Positions 17,170 to 26,763 are shown, counted from the stretch's first letter. The stretch is DNA of 64,000 bases from Mycolicibacterium sp. P1-5 (GCF_008329565.1 NZ_NPKT01000003.1:124001-188000); one strand, 5' to 3'. Notes: a model not told the origin generated them from the sequence alone. Made by a program: numbers and translations.

Positions 17170-17790
17170 ATGCCTTCCCACCTGGAAGTCTGGAAGCCAT
17201 CCGGACGGCAACTGATCCCCCTCGGCAGCGAGCGAGTGACGGTCGGCAAGTCGTCGTCCAATGTCGTGTCGCTAGAACATGACTCGACGGTGTCGCGGCT
17301 GCATGCCGTGTTGGAGAACCTCGGGTATGCGTGGTCGATCCGCGATGTGGGCAGCCGCAACGGCACCTACATCAACGGGGAGAAGATCTCGGCCGAACGC
17401 GTCCTGCGCTCCGGAGACGAGCTGCGGGTCGGCAAGTCGAAGCTGGTGTTCTGGGAGGTGCGCGACGCCGACGAAGTGACCGTCGGTGAAGCCACGGTTT
17501 CGGTCGTCCCCGCCCAGCCGGCTCCGCGCCTGACCCCGCGGGAACTCGAGGTGCTCGTGGTGCTGTGCCGTCCACTGGTTTCCGGTGATCCGTTCCCCGA
17601 AGCGGTGTCGGTCAAGCAGATGGCTCAGGAGCTGTTCGTCACTGAAGCCGCAATCAAACAGCATCTGCAGAACCTCTACGACAAGTTCGCGATCCAGCCG
17701 GAGGGTGAGCGCCGCGTGCGCCTGGCCAACGAAGCGATCCGTCGCGGCGCTGTCACCCTGAACATGTTGCGGGACAACGATACTAAGTAA
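17170..17790 (+). CDS. FHA domain protein with C-terminal helix-turn-helix (likely cluster regulator)
   Basis: A 206-residue cytoplasmic protein. Residues 20-90 form an FHA domain with VGKSSSN, STVSRLHAVLE and DVGSRNGTYING, the phosphothreonine-binding core. Residues about 120-185 (LTPRELEVLVVLCRPL... SVKQMAQELFVTEAAIKQHLQNLYDKF) read as a GerE/LuxR-like DNA-binding domain. It starts nine bases after the aminotransferase stop, so it probably belongs to operon 2, and its end overlaps the convergent kinase gene by eight bases. A simple model is that the kinase signals to this regulator, which acts on the shared promoters. DNA binding is inferred. Confidence 0.82.
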   Translation: MPSHLEVWKPSGRQLIPLGSERVTVGKSSSNVVSLEHDSTVSRLHAVLENLGYAWSIRDVGSRNGTYINGEKISAERVLRSGDELRVGKSKLVFWEVRDADEVTVGEATVSVVPAQPAPRLTPRELEVLVVLCRPLVSGDPFPEAVSVKQMAQELFVTEAAIKQHLQNLYDKFAIQPEGERRVRLANEAIRRGAVTLNMLRDNDTK

Positions 17791-20700
17791 AGTCGAGGGC
17801 CTCGACCGTCGCCACGGCTCCCTCGTGGGTCGGCCGGTTCGCGCCGCCGATCGCGTATACGGTGTTACCGACCGAGGCGACCACTTCGCCGTGCCGCGCT
17901 GTCGGCATCGGCGGCAGTGAGATCCATTTCGAGTCGGCCGTGTCGTACATCTCGGCCGTCGTGAGCACCTGCGTGGGCTCCTCGCCGCCGAGCGCGACGA
18001 TCCGGCCGTCGATGTAGGTCGCGCCGTAGCTGCCGCGCGGAGTCGGCATGTCCACCAGTTTCGTCCACTGCCCCGACTTGGGGTCGAAGCGCTCGAATGC
18101 CGCAGAGTTCTTGTCGGCGGAGAGGAACCGTCCACCGACGGTGTACACATAGGTCCCGTCCGAGACCGCGGCCAGGTGCTCGCGCGGCGTCGGCAAGTCA
18201 GCCACGTCCTTCCACGACTGGCCGTCGAACACCTCGGTCTGCGCGACGAGCTGCTTGGCGTTCTGCCCGCCGGCGACCACCAATTTGTCGCCGACGACCG
18301 CGGCGGCGGCGGCCGCGCGGGCGTGGGTGAGGCTCGGTAGCTCAACCCAGGTGCCGCCACGCAGGGCGTAGACCTTGTTCGAGGCGTTCGCGAGTTCATC
18401 AGTGGCGCCGCCGATCACCATCATTTCGCCGCGGTAGGTCGTCGCGGTCGCGTGGTTCAACGGCACCGGCAGCGGCGGCTGGGCCTGCCAAGCCCTGGTC
18501 TGCGGGTCGTAGCTCTGCACCAGCGGAAGGGTGTCGCCGTGGCTCATGCCGCCCGCAATGAAGATCTTGTCGTCGAGCACGGTCCACGCCGTCATCAGCC
18601 TGGGCGTCGGCGCGTCCGGCAGCGACCGCCAGGCCGGCGCGGGTTGCAATTTGCGGGGAGCCAGCTTGAGCGTCTCGGCTGTCGACGTCGCCTGGCTGTT
18701 GCCGACATCGGTCGCCCCGCCGATCACATACACGGACTTCTCCACCGCCGCGACGGCCATCCCGTGCCGCGCGGTGCTCAGGTCCGGCAGGCCGGCCCAG
18801 GTCTTCGACGCGAGATCCATCACCGAGACGGTCTTGAGCACCCGTCCCGCGGAAAGTCCACCGACCGCGACGAGCCGCGCGTCGGCGATCGCGACTCCGA
18901 GGTCGCTGCTCGGCTGGGGCAGCGCCGGCAACGCCGTCCAGGAGTCGGCCGCGGGGTCATAGGCCTCCACCGCCGGCAGGTCATTTGTCCCGTCCGTTCC
19001 GCCGACCGTGTAGACCACCTTGTCATCCGACGCGACGCCCAACATCTTTCTCGGCGTTGGGATTTGGGCCGCCAACTTCCATCCCGTGCCGTCGAAGATC
19101 TCCGTGGTGTTCAGCAACTTGCCGCCGGCGTCGACACCGCCGGTGACCACGACACGGCCACCGACCACCGCCGCGGCACCCGCCGCACGGGGCTGCAACA
19201 GCGGCGGCAGTTCCACCCAGTGGCTGTTGACGACCCGCCAGACCTTGTCCGTCGCGATCTGGGTGTTGGCGCCCTCGGCCCGCCAACCGCCCATCACGCA
19301 GGGGGTGCCCTGCCAGGTCACCGCCATCGCATGCTGAACCGGAACGGGGAGCTCGTCGCCGCCCTTCCAGCTGTCGATGGCCGGGTCATAGCCCTCGTGC
19401 CGTCCGCTGACGCTGCCATCGCTTTCCAGGCCGCCGAAAATCCAGATGGTGCCGTCAGCCTGAGTCGTCGCGGCGGCCTCGCGGGCGACTCGCGCGTTGG
19501 TGATCGGTTTCCAGCCGGCCTGAGTCTCGGTGGTCGGAGCGCTGGACGTCGCCGTTGCGCTGCCGCCGCCGCTGCCCTTGTCGGGCCCGGAGGCGTAATA
19601 GATGCCGCCGGCCACCAACACCAGGATGCCGACCACGGCCGCAGCGACCAACAGCCAGGATCGCCGAGTTGCCGGCTTCTTGATGATGCTGGTCGGCCCG
19701 TCGTGCCCGGGCGAGTTCAGGCCGTGGCCGGCGGGTGGCAACGGCGGCCCGGGTGGGGTGGGTCCCGGCGGGCTTGGCGAGATCGGTCCCACCGGGCCAC
19801 CGAGGTTCGACACCGGCGGAGGGGGTGGTGTCGCCGGCGGTGCGGCCATGACGAAAGGCGCCGCTTCGGAAAGGTCGGTCTGATCGGCGGTCGCAATCTG
19901 CATCGCCGCCGTCTCCGTCGCCGGTTTCGACTGGCCGGTGGAGTCGCTGAGGACCATCGCGTCCGCGATCAATCCGTTGTGACGCTGCGCGGACTGCAGT
20001 TCGCGGCCGAACTCCGCGGCGGACACGTGCCGTTCGGACGGATCCAGCGACATCGCCTTCTCGATCGTGGCGCAGACATTGGCCGGAATTCCCTGGGGTC
20101 GCATGTCCGGTACCGGCGTCGAACTGATCCGCAAGTAGTGCGCGACGAGGTCCTCGCCGTCCTTACGCTCGTGGGCCGCGGCCCCAGCGATCACCGCGTA
20201 AATCGTGGCACCGAGGGAGTACACGTCCGACACCGCCGTCGGCGGATTGCCGGCCAACACCTCCGGCGCCGTGAACGCGATGGTGCCGGTGAAGAATCCG
20301 GTCGCCGTTTCGTATCCGCCGACGATGCGCGCGATCCCGAAATCGCTCAATTGTGGTTCGCCATAGTCGTTGACGAGGACGTTGCCGGGTTTGATGTCGC
20401 GATGCAAAGTGCCGATGCGGTGTGCGGTTTCCAGCGCCCCGCACAGCTTCACCCCGATACGAAGCGCGTCGGGCCACGCGATTCGGCCGACCCGCTGCAG
20501 CCGCTGAGCCAGTGATCCCGCTTCGTGATACGGCATCACGATGTAGGGCCGGTTGGTCTCGGTGACGGCGACCTGCAGGATGTCTTCGATATTCGGGTGA
20601 CCGGAGAGCTTCCCCATCGCCAGACCTTCACGCAGGAATCGTTCGCGATTGTCTTGGTCGAGGTCGGACATCAAGACCTTGATGGCGACGGTGCGCGCCA

Positions 20701-20842
20701 GCGAGGTCTGATAGCAGCGGTAGACGACCCCCGCGCCGCCCCGGCCGACCTCGACGGCGTCCAGAAACCCTGCGGCTTCCAACTCAGCAGCAATGCCGCC
20801 CCCACCGGAAGGCTTCGCGCCCTCCGCACGTTCTCCGGCCAT
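17783..20842 (-). CDS. membrane Ser/Thr protein kinase with extracellular Kelch repeats
   Basis: A 1019-residue receptor-type kinase. I chose the ATG preceded by GGAGGAA; an upstream ATG would add 28 residues. The kinase domain has GRGGAGVVY (33-41), the ATP lysine in VAIKVL (55), HRDIKPGN (147-154) and SDFG (166-169). A Pro-rich juxtamembrane linker leads to one transmembrane helix (about 395-417). The exterior part holds about a dozen Kelch-type repeats (for example VYVIGGATD, MMVIGGATDE, VYTVGGR), enough for two beta-propellers. It is convergent with the FHA-HTH gene. The N-terminal region resembles PknK, but no ATPase/regulatory module is present. The ligand is unknown. Confidence 0.9.
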   Translation of the reverse strand: MAGERAEGAKPSGGGGIAAELEAAGFLDAVEVGRGGAGVVYRCYQTSLARTVAIKVLMSDLDQDNRERFLREGLAMGKLSGHPNIEDILQVAVTETNRPYIVMPYHEAGSLAQRLQRVGRIAWPDALRIGVKLCGALETAHRIGTLHRDIKPGNVLVNDYGEPQLSDFGIARIVGGYETATGFFTGTIAFTAPEVLAGNPPTAVSDVYSLGATIYAVIAGAAAHERKDGEDLVAHYLRISSTPVPDMRPQGIPANVCATIEKAMSLDPSERHVSAAEFGRELQSAQRHNGLIADAMVLSDSTGQSKPATETAAMQIATADQTDLSEAAPFVMAAPPATPPPPPVSNLGGPVGPISPSPPGPTPPGPPLPPAGHGLNSPGHDGPTSIIKKPATRRSWLLVAAAVVGILVLVAGGIYYASGPDKGSGGGSATATSSAPTTETQAGWKPITNARVAREAAATTQADGTIWIFGGLESDGSVSGRHEGYDPAIDSWKGGDELPVPVQHAMAVTWQGTPCVMGGWRAEGANTQIATDKVWRVVNSHWVELPPLLQPRAAGAAAVVGGRVVVTGGVDAGGKLLNTTEIFDGTGWKLAAQIPTPRKMLGVASDDKVVYTVGGTDGTNDLPAVEAYDPAADSWTALPALPQPSSDLGVAIADARLVAVGGLSAGRVLKTVSVMDLASKTWAGLPDLSTARHGMAVAAVEKSVYVIGGATDVGNSQATSTAETLKLAPRKLQPAPAWRSLPDAPTPRLMTAWTVLDDKIFIAGGMSHGDTLPLVQSYDPQTRAWQAQPPLPVPLNHATATTYRGEMMVIGGATDELANASNKVYALRGGTWVELPSLTHARAAAAAAVVGDKLVVAGGQNAKQLVAQTEVFDGQSWKDVADLPTPREHLAAVSDGTYVYTVGGRFLSADKNSAAFERFDPKSGQWTKLVDMPTPRGSYGATYIDGRIVALGGEEPTQVLTTAEMYDTADSKWISLPPMPTARHGEVVASVGNTVYAIGGANRPTHEGAVATVEALDFT

Positions 20843-21027
20843 ATCGCCGATGTTCCTCCGATGTGATGCGGCTGATTCGCGATCTCCAAAAGTAACGATT
20901 TTTAGCTCGTTGACGTTCGGACTCACGCTCCGCCGCAGCTTATAAATCCAGTCGCCCCCAAAAAGCTGTAGCTAGATAGTGGTCTGGGTTACGACAAAGC
21001 TCAAGGGTTTCCCTCGACATCACGACG

Positions 21028-21059
21028 CGGCCCGACACCAGTTGTCCGGTGGCGGGCCG
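21028..21059 (-). terminator. terminator-like hairpin after the 21.1-kb secreted protein gene
   Basis: Twelve-base arms (CGGCCCGACACC and GGTGGCGGGCCG, one mismatch) enclose an 8-base loop in the gap between the secreted-protein stop and the kinase start. There is no clear T-run on the minus strand, so termination is only suggested. Confidence 0.4.
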
Positions 21060-21079
21060 AGCGGTGGTTTGGTCAGGGG

Positions 21080-21406
21080 TCAGCGGGTGGCCGCAGCACG
21101 CGGCAGGTTGATGAGGACGCCGATCTTGGAGGGGCTATTCGGCTTGACTCCGCCCGTGGTGGACCCTGCACTGGCGACGACGATCGATCCGCCGCTGCAG
21201 GTCACGGTCTTGCCGTCGACGATGACGCTCTGGCCCTCGTCGATCGGGATGTCGTAGCCGTCCTTATCGGTGTAGTGGCAGCCACCGCTGTCGTTGTTGT
21301 TGACAGGCATTGCGTTCGCGGTGGCCGGGGCCAGGGCGAAGACGGCCAGGGCGCCGAACAGGGTCGCTGCGTATTTGAAGCCGGTCAGGGAGCGGGTCTC
21401 GGTCAT
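21080..21406 (-). CDS. small secreted protein of unknown function, member of the shared-promoter set
   Basis: A 108-residue protein. A signal peptide (TGFKYAATLFGALAVFALAPATANA) occupies about residues 8-32; the mature part is roughly 75 residues with two cysteines (GGCHYTDKDGYD and GKTVTCSGG) that could form a disulfide, and a C-terminus ending in RAAATR. GAGGAA lies nine bases before the ATG. I do not recognise the family. Its promoter holds a diverged copy of the element found before the two metabolite operons, so it may be made with them, for example as a secreted accessory or protective protein. Confidence 0.7.
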   Translation of the reverse strand: MTETRSLTGFKYAATLFGALAVFALAPATANAMPVNNNDSGGCHYTDKDGYDIPIDEGQSVIVDGKTVTCSGGSIVVASAGSTTGGVKPNSPSKIGVLINLPRAAATR

Positions 21407-21469
21407 TTCGGAAGTTCCTCTCAGATGTTGCTTTGTTGAGAGAAATGCTGCCGTTTGGAACGCGCGGCG

Positions 21470-21534
21470 GTAATCGCCGGAAAGCCACACTTTGTCTGCG
21501 GACAGGGAAGGATTAGCTATCCGCCAGGTAAGTG
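21470..21534 (-). promoter_or_regulatory. third copy of the shared cluster promoter element (P3)
   Basis: Read on the minus strand, the block starts CACTTACC and ends CCGGCGATTAC, 65 bases in all against 66 in P1 and P2, and the same 21-base gap leads to GCATTT, the counterpart of CTATTT. The middle is much less conserved. It drives the small secreted protein gene; the plus-strand DUF2855 gene starts 38 bases beyond the other end. Confidence 0.55.
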
Positions 21535-21572
21535 CCCGCCGCGGTGAATGCAACCAGGCGATGGGAGAACTG

Positions 21573-22658
21573 ATGACGACACGCTTTGTGGTGCAACGCA
21601 ACGACCTGCGCACCACCCACTGGGAAGAGTCACCGGCGCCAAGCCTCGACGACGGGGAGGTCCGCCTGCGCGTCGACGCGTTCGCCCTGACGTCGAACAA
21701 CATCACCTACGCGGCCCTCGGTGACATGATGAACTACTGGCAGTTCTATCCGACCGGCGATCCGGACACCGGGCACGTTCCGGTGTGGGGTTTCGGCTCC
21801 GTCGTCGAATCCCGCTGTCCCGGAATCGAAGTCGACGAGCGCTTCTACGGTTACTGGCCGATCGCCGACGATGTCGTCCTGCAGGCCACCGCAGTGCATC
21901 CCGGCGGTTTCGCCGACGGCGCAGAACACCGGCGCGGCCTGCATGCGGTTTACAACCAGTACGTGCGGTGCAGCGCCGATCCGGGGTATCGGGCCGACGC
22001 CGAGGCGCAGCAGGCGCTGCTGCGGCCGTTGTTCGCCACGTCATTTCTCATCGATGACTTCCTCGCCGACAACGACTTCTTCGGCGCGCAGACGGTGATC
22101 CTGTCCAGCGCCTCGAGCAAGACCGCCTACGGCACGGCATTCCGCCTCGCGCAGCGCGGCGGAAGCGTCACCGTCATCGGGCTCACGTCGCCGGCCAACG
22201 CCGAATTCACCCGCTCGCTGGGCTGTTACGACGATGTGGTCCTCTACGACGACGTCGCGTCGCTGCCTCAGGTCGCGTCGGTCTACGTCGATATGAGCGG
22301 TGACACCGCGGTGCGTACGGCCGTGCACCGCAGGCTCGGTGATCTGCTGGCTTACAGCTGCGCGGTAGGCGCGACGCATTGGGATGCACTCGGTGGCGGT
22401 GGCGATCTGCCGGGCCCGCCCCCGCAGTTGTTCTTCGCGCCCGAACAGGCCCGCAAGCGCGCGGCGGAGTGGGGTCCGGACGGACTGCAAGCGCGGATTG
22501 CCGCGGCGTGGACGGCATTCATGGCGCGCATCGACGACGCCGAGCACCCGTGGATGACCGTGGTGAAGCGGCAGGGTCGCGAAGCCGTCGAACAATGCTA
22601 CGCCGCCCTGCTGGACGGTGCGATTCCCGCCAAGGAGGGTCACATCCTGTCGGTGTGA
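21573..22658 (+). CDS. DUF2855 family protein
   Basis: A 361-residue protein of the DUF2855 family, which resembles a medium-chain dehydrogenase fold without its zinc ligands. The N-terminal part has GEVRLRVDAFALTSNNITYA and VPVWGFGSVVES; later SSASSKTAYGTAF and GSVTVIGLTSPAN outline a Rossmann-like core. The start follows GGGAGA; the frame remains open upstream but without a ribosome site. No substrate is known for this family. It is divergent from the small secreted protein gene and convergent with the first GGDEF gene, 16 bases away. Confidence 0.8.
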   Translation: MTTRFVVQRNDLRTTHWEESPAPSLDDGEVRLRVDAFALTSNNITYAALGDMMNYWQFYPTGDPDTGHVPVWGFGSVVESRCPGIEVDERFYGYWPIADDVVLQATAVHPGGFADGAEHRRGLHAVYNQYVRCSADPGYRADAEAQQALLRPLFATSFLIDDFLADNDFFGAQTVILSSASSKTAYGTAFRLAQRGGSVTVIGLTSPANAEFTRSLGCYDDVVLYDDVASLPQVASVYVDMSGDTAVRTAVHRRLGDLLAYSCAVGATHWDALGGGGDLPGPPPQLFFAPEQARKRAAEWGPDGLQARIAAAWTAFMARIDDAEHPWMTVVKRQGREAVEQCYAALLDGAIPAKEGHILSV

Positions 22659-22674
22659 GCGGGAGCCGATGCGA

Positions 22675-23751
22675 CTAGGCCGGCCCGTTGGTGTCGACGA
22701 GTTGTTCGGGGACGTACGCAGTCTTTCCGCGACCCAGCCGCTTCGCCTGGTACATCGCGAGATCGGCGTCCCGGAGGATGGCGGCCGCGTCGTTCCTGTC
22801 ATGCGCACCGACAGGGGCGATGCCGATGCTGGCAGTCATCTCGAGTGTGGTGCCGCCGATGCGCACCGGCTCGGCCAATGCGGCATGCATTCGCTCACTG
22901 AGCCGGTCCAGCACCTCACGGCCCGTCGAACCGAATAGCATCGCGACGAATTCGTCGCCACCGAGCCGGGCGACCACGTCCTCTGCACGCACTGACCGTT
23001 GAAGTCGTTGTGCGGCAACGCGAAGCATCGTGTCGCCGGCCTCATGCCCCAATGAGTCGTTGATGACTTTCAAATCGTCGACATCGATGAACAGCACCAC
23101 CGACAACGCATCACGGCCGTCGCGGGTAAGGGCGTCGGTAATGCGGGCCAACACATAGGCGCGGTTGGGCAGACCCGTCAGGTCGTCGTGGGTGGCCTGA
23201 TAGGCCAGGCGCTCGCTGGCCGTGCGCTCCGACGAGATCTCGGCGATCTGGCGGGCGTGCACATACGTCGCGAGAAAGGCCGCGCAACACAGGTATGCGT
23301 ACAAAGCGACCAGGAACCACGCCGCCGGCCATCCGATCTCCTGGTGGATCGACGTATCCGCAAGCAGCGTCCCCAGGAACGCAACCACACTCAGCGATAG
23401 GACGATTGCTGCACGCTGCCAGGACAATTCGAGGATCACCATGAGTGGAAGTAACCCGACGAGCAGCAGTGGAACGTAACCGCCTGAGGTCAGCAGGTGG
23501 AAGCCCGTCAACGCCACGATGTCGGTCGCCGCGGTGGCGATGCGCCACCGCGGTCCGCTGATCAATTTGCCCGCCGGGGACACCGCGAGGATGGCCGCAC
23601 CGACGGCGGCGAGGGCGTACACCGCGATCCAAATGCACTGCTCGAGCCAGTCACCCGGCGACGTGCCGACGATCATCGCGCCGACCATGATGAGCACGAC
23701 GCCTAACCGCAGAACGGCCTGACGAGCACGGCCGAGGGCTATCAGGTCCAT
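22675..23751 (-). CDS. membrane diguanylate cyclase (GGDEF)
   Basis: A 358-residue protein with about five or six N-terminal membrane helices (residues 10-165) and a C-terminal GGDEF domain. DDLTGLPNR starts the domain, IDVDDLKVIND carries the metal-binding aspartate, and the active-site loop RLGGDEF is intact, so it should make cyclic di-GMP from two GTP. No EAL or sensory PAS domain is present. A second GGDEF gene and yajQ, whose family binds this nucleotide, lie within 4 kb. Confidence 0.92.
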   Translation of the reverse strand: MDLIALGRARQAVLRLGVVLIMVGAMIVGTSPGDWLEQCIWIAVYALAAVGAAILAVSPAGKLISGPRWRIATAATDIVALTGFHLLTSGGYVPLLLVGLLPLMVILELSWQRAAIVLSLSVVAFLGTLLADTSIHQEIGWPAAWFLVALYAYLCCAAFLATYVHARQIAEISSERTASERLAYQATHDDLTGLPNRAYVLARITDALTRDGRDALSVVLFIDVDDLKVINDSLGHEAGDTMLRVAAQRLQRSVRAEDVVARLGGDEFVAMLFGSTGREVLDRLSERMHAALAEPVRIGGTTLEMTASIGIAPVGAHDRNDAAAILRDADLAMYQAKRLGRGKTAYVPEQLVDTNGPA

Positions 23752-23977
23752 CGACGTTCAGCTACTACGCCGACGCGGGCAAGACCATCTTGTATGACGC
23801 ATTCGTCAATAATTTCACAGACCCAGCGAATAACCGAGCCTTGAACCGGCGACAGCAGCCTCGCGGCACGGGGATCACGGCCGAGATCCCGGCATTGAGA
23901 ATCCGTTGAGGGGCGCGCTCGATTCTTGTGTCACGGCCGGAGGGACCGGCCAGAACGCGAAAGGCAAGGCACGAGAC

Positions 23978-24340
23978 ATGGGCACCATCAATACCCTCAC
24001 GAAGATCGCCGCCTCAGCCGCCATCGCCGGCTCGCTCGGCTTGGGCGGCCTTAGCCTGGCCACCGGCGTCGCGGCCGCAGCACCGGCGGACCATTCGGGG
24101 ACAGGCCACCACTCGTCGGAGCAACACGCTCGCCCGGCAGCACCCGGCAACGTTCAGTCAGCACCGGGCGCCGACGACACGAAGATCGCTCACCTGATTC
24201 CTGGATTCACGCCGAAGCCGGTCCCGACCACCACGCCGGGAAACGGCCTTGGTGCGACCTACGGTTGGGACCCTGGCTCCAACGAGCCCGCCTGGGCACC
24301 GTGCGGCGCCCCCGGCTGCCACGAGGTGATCGACGAATAA
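23978..24340 (+). CDS. small secreted protein, Pro/Gly-rich, unknown function
   Basis: A 120-residue protein with a signal peptide (IAASAAIAGSLGLGGLSLA, cleavage after AAAA near residue 37). The mature region is rich in Pro, Gly and His (ADHSGTGHHSSEQH) and ends with a short two-cysteine segment, PCGAPGCHEVIDE. The annotated ATG is the one directly before the signal peptide. A perfect 14-bp terminator hairpin follows. I do not recognise the family; the His-rich start and the late cysteines could bind metal, but that is a guess. Confidence 0.65.
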   Translation: MGTINTLTKIAASAAIAGSLGLGGLSLATGVAAAAPADHSGTGHHSSEQHARPAAPGNVQSAPGADDTKIAHLIPGFTPKPVPTTTPGNGLGATYGWDPGSNEPAWAPCGAPGCHEVIDE

Positions 24341-24395
24341 CGGTGAAGGACTGAGTCCGCACGGGTTCAGTTCGTATAACCCCGCAGCCTGAAGC

Positions 24396-24436
24396 GACTC
24401 GGTCCCGCCCACTCCCCGTAGCGGCGGGACCGAGTC
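24396..24436 (+). terminator. intrinsic terminator after the small secreted protein gene
   Basis: GACTCGGTCCCGCC and its exact complement pair across a 13-base loop, then TCGTTT follows. The hairpin begins 56 bases after the stop codon. Confidence 0.75.
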
Positions 24437-24731
24437 TCGTTTCAAGCGACCGACGCTGGCAGGGTGACCCCGCCACACCCCGTTGTGGCGCCCCGATCCT
24501 GCCGTCGTTCCAGCAGAACGTTAGTGCCGGCGATGGGCCTGGTGCGCGAAGGCACCGGGCGGCGAGCATCGCACCGCGGCGCTGAGAGCACGCTGAAAGC
24601 CGCTGGGCGACTGGGCTCACAGCCCACCATCGGGGAACAGGTAGAAGCCGTTGGAGACCGGCCCGGTTCGCTACGGCGCGACGTGTGACGGTCTACCGAA
24701 AGACAGCCAGCGAAACCCGGATTGCGGGATC
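24437..24731. other. non-coding gap, nothing recognised
   Basis: Between the terminator and the end of the minus-strand PAS-GGDEF gene I see no convincing gene. Short open frames exist but lack ribosome sites and typical third-position GC bias. No repeat or RNA gene is evident. Confidence 0.5.
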
Positions 24732-26537
24732 TTAGTGCCGTGATCGCTGAGTTGGTTCGACCACGATGACTGCGTTCCTATCTCCTGACTTGGCCTGGTA
24801 CATCGCCGCATCGGCCCTGGCCGTGAGCGAGGAAGCAGCCTCGCCGGTAAGAGCGATTGCCGCACCGATGCTCAGGGTCGCGTAAATCGTCGTACCGGTT
24901 ACATGGATCGGTTCGGCGGTACGGCAGCGGATCTTCTCGCCGATCTGAGCGAGCTCATCGATACCGCTGAGGCCGGGTAGCACGACGAGTATCTCGTCAC
25001 CTCCTGTCCGGCCAACGGTGTCTCCCTGGCGCACAGACTCGCGGATCCGGGCCGCCAACGTCGTGAGCACGGTATCGCCCACGCCGTGCCCCCAGGTGTC
25101 GTTGATGTCCTTGAAGTGGTCGACATCGCAGAACAGGATGCCCAGATGTGTTCCGGGAGCCGGCGGGCGCTCCAGAGCAAGTTGTAGTCGGTCCAATGCT
25201 TCGGCACGGTTTGCCAGACCCGTGAGAGCGTCAAAACGGGCCAACCGTTCGAGTTGCTGCTCCACCTCGACCTGATCATCGACGACACGTAGCGCGGCGA
25301 TCAGGCCATCGGTACGGCCCTCAGCTTCCACATAGGGCTTGCCGTGGCCATCGACCCAGTGGTAATCACCGTCGACAGCACGGACCCGGAACCGTTGCAG
25401 AACCGATTCGCCGATAAAGATCCTCGCCAGCACGGTCGCGAGTGCGTCGAGGTCGTCGGGATGGATTTGCTCTCTGAAGTCTGAGCCGATCCACCACTGG
25501 GGCGGCGCGCCCAAGGCCGCCTCCACTGAAGGCGAGATCCACACGATCCGGGTGCCGCGAAGATGAACAATGATGTCGACAGCGTTGTCGGCGAGGATGC
25601 GGTAGCGCCTTTCAGCGTCAGCGCGTTCCCTGCTCAACTGCTCCTTCTCGATCAGCACATCCTGTTCTTGGCGGCGCAAGCGAAACCCGACCAACCCGGC
25701 CACGACCGTGCACAAGGTTACCGAGAGAGCGAAGGCCGCATTCTCACTACAGCCCACGGTCAGGAATGCCAGACGCGACAATGCCACCAGGATCGGAAAG
25801 CCGACGGCCAGGCCGTACAACCGAACTAGTGGCTCCCGGTCTGGGCGGGTGAGCAGCCAAGCCAGCGGAGGCCGGTCAGGGCGGATCATCGCGGTCGCCG
25901 CGACCAGCAGCAGCAAACCGAAGGCAGTAGAGATCGCTTGGCCGGTTGATGGCTTGATATCCACCAGCGCCATACCACCAAACAGGTATGCCACCACTGA
26001 GACAATCGGGATGGCTCCGCCACCGACGACAAACACCGGCCAGACCACCCCAAGCCAGCGGCGATCAAGTCGCGCTAGCCCGACCGCAGCTGCCAGGAAC
26101 AGGACCGACAACGTGGTCTGCGGACTCGGACGTCCTGGCCAGGACGATTGCAGCGTACTTACCGCGTCCGCGAACCACACCTGGTCCAGGCCCAAAGGCT
26201 TAGCAGTCGCATACTCCAGGAGGACCACTACGTTCAGGGCGGCCACCATCCCGGCCACGCCACGGCCCAGCCACACCCGACCACGCGAGGGTTGGCCCAA
26301 CTGCACCAGGATCGCAGTCCCCAGTGCAGCCAGCCAAGCCGCCGTCCACGGCGTCATCTGTGGCCAGGTTGGGTAGATGCGCGTCAGCTCTTCGACACCG
26401 TTGGCCCAGCCCACCCAATCCAAGGCGGCAACAATAAACGCGACTACAACAGCGGCGCGGCCCCATTGATCCAAGGCCACGGGTTCCATCGCAACGCCGG
26501 TGTCAGGCCTGCCCATCGGCGACTCCTGCATCGGCAC
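24732..26537 (-). CDS. membrane PAS-GGDEF protein (diguanylate cyclase)
   Basis: A 601-residue protein. Residues 25-290 contain about eight membrane helices; a PAS domain follows (about 305-420, with YRILADNAVDIIV, WISPSVEAALG and IHPDDLD), then a GGDEF domain beginning FDALTGLANR. The active-site motif reads RTGGDEI, a permitted variant of GGDEF, and CDVDHFKDIND supplies the metal ligand, so cyclase activity is likely. The start codon among several in-frame ATGs is uncertain. It sits next to tRNA-Tyr and seems less extreme in third-position GC than its neighbours, a weak hint of later arrival. Confidence 0.88.
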   Translation of the reverse strand: MPMQESPMGRPDTGVAMEPVALDQWGRAAVVVAFIVAALDWVGWANGVEELTRIYPTWPQMTPWTAAWLAALGTAILVQLGQPSRGRVWLGRGVAGMVAALNVVVLLEYATAKPLGLDQVWFADAVSTLQSSWPGRPSPQTTLSVLFLAAAVGLARLDRRWLGVVWPVFVVGGGAIPIVSVVAYLFGGMALVDIKPSTGQAISTAFGLLLLVAATAMIRPDRPPLAWLLTRPDREPLVRLYGLAVGFPILVALSRLAFLTVGCSENAAFALSVTLCTVVAGLVGFRLRRQEQDVLIEKEQLSRERADAERRYRILADNAVDIIVHLRGTRIVWISPSVEAALGAPPQWWIGSDFREQIHPDDLDALATVLARIFIGESVLQRFRVRAVDGDYHWVDGHGKPYVEAEGRTDGLIAALRVVDDQVEVEQQLERLARFDALTGLANRAEALDRLQLALERPPAPGTHLGILFCDVDHFKDINDTWGHGVGDTVLTTLAARIRESVRQGDTVGRTGGDEILVVLPGLSGIDELAQIGEKIRCRTAEPIHVTGTTIYATLSIGAAIALTGEAASSLTARADAAMYQAKSGDRNAVIVVEPTQRSRH

Positions 26538-26763
26538 AGCTCGAGTTCGGTGGCGTCATCGTCGCCGTCAGCGGACGCTCAACCCTAGAGGCCAAAGTCA
26601 CCGATAGCGGGGAGATACATACCACCCCTGGCCCTCGGTCGGTCCGGAATAGTAGCGGTAGTTCTGCTCAGCATCGGCAGTGCCATGCGACACGAGCAAC
26701 GCGGTGGTCTCCGGCGCGACGAGAGGAGACAACTGCCTGTGACAATCCTTGCTTAAAACAAAA

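Noticed and set aside
18452-20515. Long plus-strand open frame opposite the Kelch kinase
   Set aside because: Arg/Gly-rich shadow of the kinase gene with no motifs.
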